This document shows, in pieces, positions 36,257 to 42,959 of a stretch of DNA of 64,000 nt. The notes beneath the pieces are model-generated. The model was not told where the DNA came from. It saw only the letters and a list, made by a program, of their open reading frames with translations, and ran no database searches. Source of the stretch: Bacteroidota bacterium (GTDB taxonomy: Bacteria > Bacteroidota > Bacteroidia > Cytophagales > Cyclobacteriaceae); assembly GCA_018266055.1 (NCBI GenBank), contig JAFDYT010000005.1:1-64000 (forward strand), in the 5' to 3' direction. Numbering within the stretch: the first letter of the stretch is position 1; each line of letters opens with the position of its first letter. The position numbers and the translations under genes were made by a program.

Positions 36257-36268
36257 ACGATATATCGT
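36257..36268. promoter_or_regulatory. 12-bp palindrome, copy 1
   Basis: ACGATATATCGT is a perfect palindrome 132 nt upstream of the T9SS protein start. An identical copy occurs at 37202-37213, so the pair is a candidate operator for one regulator. The surrounding 36126-36365 also holds a near-palindromic GCGTTTTAAGCTTAAAAACGC (about 36203-36223) followed by a T-run. Confidence 0.5.
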
Positions 36269-36365
36269 TAATTTTTGTTGATATATAAACAATTGACTAA
36301 CGATTAGAAACGAAAAATTCTGGCCCGACGGGGTCTAAAATATTTTAATGGGCTAATTTCAAGGA

Positions 36366-37097
36366 TCACACTCCTTCTTTATTTTTAATTGACACGGCTC
36401 TGAACTCCCCTTTTTTGGAGATAACTACTCTCTTGCTAATGATGAAACCTACTGAAAGCTCCCACCTCATGAATCTATTTTCGTTCTTCAAAAAGAAGTT
36501 TTGAGTGTAATTGGTAGGAATTAAGTTAGAGTTGGAGCTGTAATCGTTGGTCACCTTACCAAATCCGTATCCAACCAACATTTCTACCCAAAGTCTTTTA
36601 TAAGAGTGTTTGTACCCAGCTTCAACACCATAGTTATATAGAGTCCCCAGATTTACAAAAGCCACGGGATTCTGGTTCTGATATATGTATTGCTCATTGA
36701 ACCTTAAATACCTGAAGTCTATTCCTACAAAAAGACTTCCGGCAGGCATTCCCTTTTCGCCTTTAAATGGGTAAAAACGAACTTCAGGAATGATGCCGTG
36801 CCCTGTCACTTTATATTCGCCACCCGAAAATGTTTGTCCTTGCCGCCCAAACACACCGGATTGGTATGTCACCTGCGCTGACACTTTTTTGAATATGGTT
36901 CGCTCGTAAGCAATTGAAAGTTTGTTGGACGCGAGTCCGGCCACATTCAATTTTAAAATGGAATATTGCTGTGCATGACTTGGATTGGAAAAAAGAACAC
37001 TAACAACAGCAAGAAAAAAATTGACAAGAATCATTCTTGAATTTTTTTTGCGACTATCCCTTATAGTTCCTCTACTTATTTTTTCAAGTTGTTTCAT
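36366..37097 (-). CDS. DUF3575-like outer-membrane beta-barrel protein
   Basis: Translation probably starts at 37097 or at the ATG at 37034; the latter gives the cleanest signal peptide MILVNFFLAVVSVLFSNPSHA. The mature protein of about 200 residues has alternating beta strands (ILKLNVAGLASNKLSIAYERT, SLFVGIDFRYLRF, LWVEMLVGYGFGKV) and an aromatic-rich end, typical of small 8-strand barrels of the DUF3575 type. It is downstream of the second ACGATATATCGT palindrome and shares that element with the T9SS gene. Confidence 0.65.
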   Translation of the reverse strand: MKQLEKISRGTIRDSRKKNSRMILVNFFLAVVSVLFSNPSHAQQYSILKLNVAGLASNKLSIAYERTIFKKVSAQVTYQSGVFGRQGQTFSGGEYKVTGHGIIPEVRFYPFKGEKGMPAGSLFVGIDFRYLRFNEQYIYQNQNPVAFVNLGTLYNYGVEAGYKHSYKRLWVEMLVGYGFGKVTNDYSSNSNLIPTNYTQNFFLKNENRFMRWELSVGFIISKRVVISKKGEFRAVSIKNKEGV

Positions 37098-37201
37098 TGG
37101 ACGGCAATAGAATCTTTTCAACAACGAAAAGCTCTTGCAATTCAAAGCCCAATTTTTTTCTTGATTTTTTAGCTAAAAACGAAGGTGTGTTAATACCGGA
37201 A

Positions 37202-37213
37202 ACGATATATCGT
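37202..37213. promoter_or_regulatory. 12-bp palindrome, copy 2
   Basis: A second perfect ACGATATATCGT, 105 nt upstream of the barrel gene's chosen start and about 945 bp from copy 1. Similar distances to two gene starts on the same strand suggest common regulation. Confidence 0.5.
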
Positions 37214-37282
37214 ATTTGGAGTAACGAAATAACAAAAGACAATGAACTAAGTCACCGTTTAGAATTCTAACCGAATACCCGC

Positions 37283-37795
37283 TTAAGATTTTGACTGTTT
37301 GGATTGATATATTTTTTTAATGATCTCTAGAGAGGCCTCATTGTGCTTTTGAATTTCAACCAGGCTGCTCACAGCGTCATCCGAAAGGTGATTGTGATTG
37401 GGATGCGACAATTGAGAGAACTCGTAAGCCATTTTCAACACCAGTTTCAATTCTTCTGCCGACCACGGTTTAGTACAATAGGAATAGATGTGCCCCTTGT
37501 TAACCGCATCGATTATTGCTTGCATGTCGCTGTAGCCAGTAAGAAGGACCCTTGTTCCCTTATAGTTTCTGGCAAGTATGTTTTGAAAGAAAACGACTCC
37601 AGTCATTTCAGGCATTCGCTGGTCGGATACAATTATGTCGAAGCTTTCAGTCTCAAGATCACGTAAAGCTTCAACAGCTGATATTTTGGTTGTGGTTTCG
37701 TATTCTTTGGCAAAAGTCCTCTTGAAAACGAGAAGATTATCTGCCTCGTCATCTACATAGAGTATTTTTGGCTTCGTAGTTGATACTAAGTCCAT
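37283..37795 (-). CDS. stand-alone receiver-domain response regulator
   Basis: The 170-residue protein is almost entirely a REC domain (10-128) with acidic residues Asp15/Asp16, phospho-acceptor Asp58 in IIVSDQRMPEMTG and Lys in CTKPW. A 40-residue helical tail has no DNA-binding motif. The REC is nearly the same design as that of the REC-HK at 31619 (shared DQRMPEMTGV, LLTGYSDMQA, DAVNKG). It is probably a phosphate shuttle or protein-interaction regulator in the same circuit. Confidence 0.88.
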   Translation of the reverse strand: MDLVSTTKPKILYVDDEADNLLVFKRTFAKEYETTTKISAVEALRDLETESFDIIVSDQRMPEMTGVVFFQNILARNYKGTRVLLTGYSDMQAIIDAVNKGHIYSYCTKPWSAEELKLVLKMAYEFSQLSHPNHNHLSDDAVSSLVEIQKHNEASLEIIKKIYQSKQSKS

Positions 37796-37855
37796 AGTTT
37801 ACGTTCTGAACTTAATTTGGTAAAAATTATTTAAACTGGCCTGATTTTGGTCTAA

Positions 37856-40030
37856 TTATTTATAACCTTTTAAGCCCTTCAAGCTTTCTGCAGTAGCTGG
37901 AGTGATGCGTACAGCACACCCTCCGCCTTCAGCTAAGGCAATCTTCAATGTAGTTTTATTATCCACAATCCACTTGTCAATGGCGTAGGCCATTGGGTTT
38001 TTATCCCAGTGTGCATCGGGGGCATCTTTGTAGATCGTTGCAATGTATTTTTGTTTAGGATCCAAAAAATTCAATGGTATGATCGATACGTGTTTGTTTT
38101 CGTCGGTGATGGATCCGATAAACCAGTCGCTCTTGCCTTTGGCCTTCCGGGCGATAGTAATGAAATCCCCAGGCTCGGCCTCTACGATTTTGCTGTCATC
38201 CCAATCAAGTGCCACGTCTTTGATAAATTGAAATGCATCAAGGTGCTTTTCATAATTCTCAGGAAGGTCGGCGGCCATCTGTAGCGGACTAAACATAGTG
38301 ACGTACAAGGCGAGTTGCTTCGCTAGTGTGGTATGTACAAAGTAGTCTTTCTTTCCATACTCATCCAGCTTGATCTGAAAAATACCCGGAGTGTAATCCA
38401 TTGGCCCGCCCATCAGTCGGGTGAATGGCAGAATCGTTTCGTGCTCAGGCAGGTTGCCTTTGCTCCACGCATTGAATTCATTTCCGCGCGCGGCTTCGCA
38501 GGCAAGCCAATTAGGATAAGTGCGTTGCATGCCGGTTGGGCGAACCGACTCATGCATGTCTACCATAATTTCATTGTCAGCAGTACGTTCAGCTACACGA
38601 TTATAGTGGTTGATCATCCATTGTCCGTCGTGGTATTCTCCACGTGGAATAATTTTACCCACATATCCGGTCTTCACCGCATCGTAGCCATTTTGCTTCA
38701 TAAAGGCGTACGCTTTGTCCATCCGGCGTTCGTAGTTTGTTACCGAGCCCGAAGTTTCATGGTGCATAATAATTTTCACACCTTTGGATGCAGCGTAGCG
38801 ATGCAGTTCCTGCACATCGTAGTCGGGATAAGGGGTTACAAAATCAAACACTTCTTCTTTCCAATTGCCAAACCAGTCTTCCCATCCGGTGTTCCATCCT
38901 TCCACCAACACACCATCAAATCCATGCTGTGCAGCGAAATCAATGTATCGTTTTGTGTTTGCTGTTGTGGCACCATGCCTGCCCGATGGTTTCATTTTTT
39001 CAAGTTCAGCAGCGTTGGCCGCTGATTGTGTGCCGGCATAATCCCATGTGCTTTTCGAGAGGTGCATTTCCCACCATACCCCAATCATTTTAGTAGGTTT
39101 GATCCACGACGTATTTTGAATTTTGGTAGGTTCGTTCAAATTCAGAATTGTTTTAGACGCCAGAATATCGGTAGCCTTGTCGCTCACTAAAATAGTGCGC
39201 CATGGTGTGGAGAAAGGTGATTGCAAATACGCTTTGTTACCAAACGCATCAGGCACAAGGCTGCTGCTCAATTTGAAATTTGACTTATCGATATGAAGTT
39301 GCATAGCTGGATAATTGACTAAAGCAGCTTCGTGCAGGTTGATGTAAAGCCCTTCGGTAGTTTTCATCATCAACGGAGTTTGCACAGACGATGCATCTTT
39401 TACCATGCGCACTGCAATTTCGCCATTGTCGTCGCTTATTTTTTTTGCATCAACTTCGCTGAGCAATGAAGTGGTGGGGCGGTATTCGTTAGAGTCAAAA
39501 TCACCCGGCAACCAAAATGCTTTGTGATTCCCCGTGAGGGAAAATTGGGTTAACTCATTGACGACAATAAAATTTTTCAGATTATTTTGAAAAGGGAAGC
39601 TATAGCGAAACCCAAGGCCATCGTCAAAAACACGAAAGACGAGATCCAACAGCCTCCCTTTGTCGTCTTGCTGTTTTAAGTGGACAATGAGCTGGTGATA
39701 TTGGTTTTTGATCTCCTTTACTTCTCCCCACACCGGTTGCCATGTTTCGTTCACCTTCGTGGAATCAACAGCGACAACCTGAAATCCACGGCTTAGATCT
39801 CCATCGGCGAGCTGCATGCCCAGGCTGGAACTCTGGATCACGGATTTTCCTTTGTATTGTAAACGATATTGAAGAGTTCCTTCCTGCGTGAGCGAAACCC
39901 GCACGGAAACTTCCTTGGACGGAGAATTAATCTGGTAGGTCTGAGCTGCAACAAAATTGGCGTTGAACAGAAAGCAACTTATAATCAGGCTTCCGAATAA
40001 CGCGATTGGTTTACTAGTAAAAGAAGTCAT
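37856..40030 (-). CDS. GH97 family alpha-glucosidase (SusB-like)
   Basis: The 724-residue exported enzyme (signal peptide to about 29) has the GH97 N-terminal super-sandwich, a TIM barrel beginning VWWEMHLSKSTWDY, and family motifs FDGVLVEGWNTGWEDW, IIMHHETSGS, VDMHESVRPTG, ARGNEF and GGPMDYTPGIF. The Glu residues in HHE, HES and GNE correspond to those of the inverting SusB-type subgroup, so alpha-glucoside hydrolysis is expected. It stands alone rather than in a complete Sus locus. Confidence 0.92.
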   Translation of the reverse strand: MTSFTSKPIALFGSLIISCFLFNANFVAAQTYQINSPSKEVSVRVSLTQEGTLQYRLQYKGKSVIQSSSLGMQLADGDLSRGFQVVAVDSTKVNETWQPVWGEVKEIKNQYHQLIVHLKQQDDKGRLLDLVFRVFDDGLGFRYSFPFQNNLKNFIVVNELTQFSLTGNHKAFWLPGDFDSNEYRPTTSLLSEVDAKKISDDNGEIAVRMVKDASSVQTPLMMKTTEGLYINLHEAALVNYPAMQLHIDKSNFKLSSSLVPDAFGNKAYLQSPFSTPWRTILVSDKATDILASKTILNLNEPTKIQNTSWIKPTKMIGVWWEMHLSKSTWDYAGTQSAANAAELEKMKPSGRHGATTANTKRYIDFAAQHGFDGVLVEGWNTGWEDWFGNWKEEVFDFVTPYPDYDVQELHRYAASKGVKIIMHHETSGSVTNYERRMDKAYAFMKQNGYDAVKTGYVGKIIPRGEYHDGQWMINHYNRVAERTADNEIMVDMHESVRPTGMQRTYPNWLACEAARGNEFNAWSKGNLPEHETILPFTRLMGGPMDYTPGIFQIKLDEYGKKDYFVHTTLAKQLALYVTMFSPLQMAADLPENYEKHLDAFQFIKDVALDWDDSKIVEAEPGDFITIARKAKGKSDWFIGSITDENKHVSIIPLNFLDPKQKYIATIYKDAPDAHWDKNPMAYAIDKWIVDNKTTLKIALAEGGGCAVRITPATAESLKGLKGYK

Positions 40031-40115
40031 GGCCGTAGGTTTATTCCGAAAATTAGGAATATTCCACGACCAAAACTTCTCTTAATAATCTGGATTGTTG
40101 ATGATATTAGTCATT

Positions 40116-40934
40116 TTATCGTGCCGTCTCCTTAGTAAGGGACTTTCTGTTTCTAAGGAAGAGCCAATAGCCAACTATTCCAAGAATGGCCAATGGCCAT
40201 AAATAAGTCAGGGCTACCAACACATCTATTGTGCTGCTCCAGCCCGATGCCAGCGCAACTCCAAATTTCTTTAATGGCCCGGGCCCGTCGGGTATTTCAG
40301 CCAACTGCTGTTCGGTGACTTCGTAGATTTCGAGCTTGATGGTACTGTAACGAACCTCATCACGAAGGTAGTTGATGCGACTTACTGTGGCTTCGATATC
40401 CTCGTGTAGTTTTCCGATTTGCTGTTCAGCTTTGAGAAGCTCTTCAATCGTACCCGCTTTCGTCCTCAGGATTTCCGCGTAGCGTTTTTCTACCTCGCGC
40501 TTGGTTTGCAGTCGCGATTCAAGATCTACAAATTCCTTGGCTACATCTTCCGTGTTAATCTTTTCATAATTAATGAATTTAGCCTGACTTTTTATTTCAT
40601 TTAAAAGGTCTCCAAAATTCAGATTGGGCACCCGAATGGTGAGGCTTTCTTCGAGCATTGGGTTTTCGAATCGGCGTGACGAAGAAGAAATATAAGCCAG
40701 ATGTTTCTTTACCGACGACTCAATCGATTCTTTGCATTTGTTGAGATTGACCACTTGAAAACGACACTCAGCAGTTTTTATGATTTCGCCTTGATTGCTG
40801 GAATACAAATCAGGGATGGCTGACTGGTCCGGATTTTCGGTCGACAGCGTATCGGCGTAAGCTGTCTCTTTTGATTTTTGGGCGCACGAAAGTGCCCCGA
40901 TGGCCAAAAGGCCAAAGATGATTAGCTTTTTCAT
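40116..40934 (-). CDS. DUF4349 lipoprotein with C-terminal membrane helix
   Basis: The 272-residue protein has a lipobox (LLAIGALSC, Cys17), a DUF4349-type alpha/beta region with the characteristic strand TAECRFQVVNLNKC, a long coiled coil (about 125-190: LESRLQTKREVEKRYAEIL ... LHEDIEATVSRINYL), then SGWSSTIDVLVALTYLWPLAILGIVGYWLF as a membrane helix and a basic tail. The family is widespread but its function is not established; it resembles envelope stress or scaffold proteins. Confidence 0.82.
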   Translation of the reverse strand: MKKLIIFGLLAIGALSCAQKSKETAYADTLSTENPDQSAIPDLYSSNQGEIIKTAECRFQVVNLNKCKESIESSVKKHLAYISSSSRRFENPMLEESLTIRVPNLNFGDLLNEIKSQAKFINYEKINTEDVAKEFVDLESRLQTKREVEKRYAEILRTKAGTIEELLKAEQQIGKLHEDIEATVSRINYLRDEVRYSTIKLEIYEVTEQQLAEIPDGPGPLKKFGVALASGWSSTIDVLVALTYLWPLAILGIVGYWLFLRNRKSLTKETAR

Positions 40935-41004
40935 GAAGTAAATTAGTTAGGTGAAAGACACACGAATGCCTGACGTCAGGATGACGGGCATTTTATAGAG
41001 AGAG

Positions 41005-41036
41005 GGAAAAGAACCGCCCACCATGTGGCAGGCGGT
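41005..41036 (-). terminator. rho-independent terminator of the small lipoprotein gene
   Basis: Read on the minus strand: ACCGCCTGCC-ACAT-GGTGGGCGGT (41036-41013), a 10-bp stem with G-T wobbles, followed by TCTTTTCCC. It lies 14 nt after the stop of the 55-residue lipoprotein gene. Confidence 0.7.
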
Positions 41037-41050
41037 ATTCGTGATTTGGA

Positions 41051-41218
41051 TTACTTCGTAGTTGAAGTAGAGTCTTTAGGAGTTTCAGCCTTTGCTGTAG
41101 TGTCAACTTTTGTAGTCGTTGAATCTTTGGTTGTCTCTGTGCTTTCAGCTTTCTTTCCGCATGAAAAGGCAAGAGCGATGATACCGAATGCTAATACTAC
41201 ACCTAATTTTGTTTTCAT
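41051..41218 (-). CDS. small Thr/Ser/Lys-rich lipoprotein
   Basis: A 55-codon gene (ATG at 41218, TAA at 41051-41053) encodes MKTKLGVVLAFGIIALAFSC followed by a hydrophilic tail made almost wholly of Thr, Ser, Lys, Asp and Ala (KKAESTETTKDS...). The lipobox ALAFSC puts the lipidated Cys at position 20. Intrinsically disordered, probably envelope-anchored. A good terminator follows it. The sequence is too short for family assignment, but start, lipobox and terminator agree. Confidence 0.75.
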   Translation of the reverse strand: MKTKLGVVLAFGIIALAFSCGKKAESTETTKDSTTTKVDTTAKAETPKDSTSTTK

Positions 41219-41262
41219 AGTGAATGGTTTAAATTTTGGCCTTTATCAAAAAAAAGGGGGCA

Positions 41263-41300
41263 GGTAACCCAACGAAAAAATATTTTTACCTTGGGTTACT
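41263..41300. promoter_or_regulatory. inverted repeat GGTAACCCAA / TTGGGTTACT before the ECF sigma gene
   Basis: GGTAACCCAA (41263-41272) and TTGGGTTACT (41291-41300) pair at 9 of 10 positions, with an 18-nt A/T-rich spacer. The element sits between the divergent small lipoprotein (start 41218) and the sigma gene (start 41336). The right arm is preceded by TACCTTGG, a weak -7-like sequence. Possible operator or autoregulated promoter. Confidence 0.4.
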
Positions 41301-41335
41301 TTGAACGGTTAATTTGATCAAGAACGCGCTGAGCT

Positions 41336-41884
41336 ATGTACCTGGACGAGGCCCTTATCGTAGAATTGAGGAAGAATAATCAATTGGCGCTAAAGCAATT
41401 GTATAAGGTGAATTACCCCATGATTCTCTCGCTGGTAATGAACAATAGCGGAACGGAGCAAGAGGCCAAGGACATTTATCAGGAAGCGATAATTCATTTT
41501 TATGAAAAGTTGCAACACGCTGAATTTGTCCTTACCTGCAAAATAAAGACGTATCTCTATGCTGTAGGTCGCAAGCTTTGGTTACAGAAATTAGCACAGC
41601 GCAGCAAGTTTGTACGGATTGAAGAGGTTGAGCCGGTGGCTGGATTGGAAGATGTAGCGACGGAAATTGAAGCCCGGGAATCAACCTTCCAGGCGATGGA
41701 AGGAGCGCTCGGTAAGTTGGGTGAGCCTTGTAAAACGATACTCGAAGATTTTTATCTCAGAAGTTTGACAATGGATCAGATTACCGAAAAATTCGGGTAC
41801 ACCAATGCCGGCAACGCCAAGAACCAGAAGTACAAATGCCTGCAGCGGCTAAAGAAAATATTTTTTGAAGAACGTGCGCGATGA
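41336..41884 (+). CDS. ECF-family RNA polymerase sigma factor
   Basis: The 182-residue protein has a sigma region 2 (about 15-85: ALKQLYKVNYPMILSLV ... DIYQEAIIHFYEKL) and region 4 (about 120-178: LGKLGEPCKTILEDFYLRSL, TMDQITEKFGY, KNQKYKCLQRLKKIF), the standard two-domain ECF layout. The ATG of the anti-sigma/protease gene overlaps its stop by 4 nt, so the pair is coupled. Regulon unknown; autoregulation through the inverted repeat upstream is possible. Confidence 0.9.
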   Translation: MYLDEALIVELRKNNQLALKQLYKVNYPMILSLVMNNSGTEQEAKDIYQEAIIHFYEKLQHAEFVLTCKIKTYLYAVGRKLWLQKLAQRSKFVRIEEVEPVAGLEDVATEIEARESTFQAMEGALGKLGEPCKTILEDFYLRSLTMDQITEKFGYTNAGNAKNQKYKCLQRLKKIFFEERAR

Positions 41885-42957
41885 GTATGAATCCCAGAGA
41901 ACTAGAGCAATTAGAAAACTACTTTAACCAGACGCTTGCGGCTGACGAACGTGCAGCGTTAGAAAACCGGATGAGCGGTGATGCGGAGTTTCGTCGAGCC
42001 GCAGAAGAGCATTTTGATTTCCTTAAGTCGTTGCAAGAATATTCCATTCAAAAACAACTCAGAGAAAATTTAGATCAGATTCATGAAGAGATGCTAACCT
42101 CAGAGGTCGAAAGAGAAGAGCCCTCTCGTGGCTGGTTAAAAACCTTATGGCCATCGATAGCTGTTGCAGCTTCTGTTGCGCTTGTAAGTACTCTGGCTAC
42201 TTACTTTACCTTGCGCTACTACGACAACGAACATCAAACCCAATATCAGATTGTCTCCCGTAAGGTTCAGAAAATTGAAAAGTCGCTCGACAAGCTTAAA
42301 AATAGCAACAATAAGAAACCTGAGGTGGCACCAGGTAATTACAGCGGGTCGGGGTTTCTTGTGTCGGCCAACGGATACATTGTGACCTCATATCACGTGA
42401 TCAAATCAGCCGACTCGGTGTTTGTGGAGAATGATAAATTCGGCCGCTTAAAAACCACACTAGTTTATGGAAATGCAAGTTCCGACGTCGCAGTTCTTTT
42501 AATCAACGACGACTCGTTCAAACGTCCGGTGACTGTTCCATTTTCGGTGCGTGCCTCCGAAGGAAGTATCGGCGAACCTGTTTATACACTAGGCTATCCG
42601 CGTGAGGAAATTGTGTACGGCGAGGGGAGCATAAGCGCGGCTAGCGGTTTTGAGCAAAATGAAAATGCCTATCAAATTTCGATTCCGGTAAATCCCGGGA
42701 ATAGCGGTGGCCCAATGATCGATCAGCAAGGTGCGGTTGTTGGTATCATTAACGGCGTGCAAACTTCCGTGCGTGGCACTGCGTTCGCTATTAAATCAGA
42801 AGTGCTCTTGAATGAATTGAAAAATATTCCAGCCGATTCACTTTCAAAACCATTGCGGTTGAATAACCAAAGTCAGCTTTACGGCCTTAGCCGTGTCAAT
42901 CAAATTAAAAAGCTGAAAGACTTTGTGTTTATTGTAAAGGTGTATAACAGCAAGTAG
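41881..42957 (+). CDS. anti-sigma-like / trypsin-like serine protease fusion
   Basis: The 358-residue protein starts with an anti-sigma-like cytoplasmic helical segment (1-75, ELEQLENYFNQTLAADERAA..., as in FecR/ASD-type anti-sigma proteins), followed by a membrane helix (about 90-110), a coiled-coil linker (120-145) and a periplasmic DegP/HtrA-like protease domain without PDZ. The catalytic triad is visible: His172 in TSYHVI, Asp202 in SSDVAVL and Ser275 in PGNSGGPM. Instead of a separate site-1 protease, the anti-sigma protein carries its own protease. Whether it cuts itself or other proteins is unknown. It is the distal gene of the sigma pair. Confidence 0.85.
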   Translation: MSMNPRELEQLENYFNQTLAADERAALENRMSGDAEFRRAAEEHFDFLKSLQEYSIQKQLRENLDQIHEEMLTSEVEREEPSRGWLKTLWPSIAVAASVALVSTLATYFTLRYYDNEHQTQYQIVSRKVQKIEKSLDKLKNSNNKKPEVAPGNYSGSGFLVSANGYIVTSYHVIKSADSVFVENDKFGRLKTTLVYGNASSDVAVLLINDDSFKRPVTVPFSVRASEGSIGEPVYTLGYPREEIVYGEGSISAASGFEQNENAYQISIPVNPGNSGGPMIDQQGAVVGIINGVQTSVRGTAFAIKSEVLLNELKNIPADSLSKPLRLNNQSQLYGLSRVNQIKKLKDFVFIVKVYNSK

Positions 42958-42959
42958 CG

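Noticed and set aside
38333-39025. 230-codon open frame antisense to the GH97 gene
   Set aside because: A frame shadow of a well-supported glycosidase, without domain similarity.
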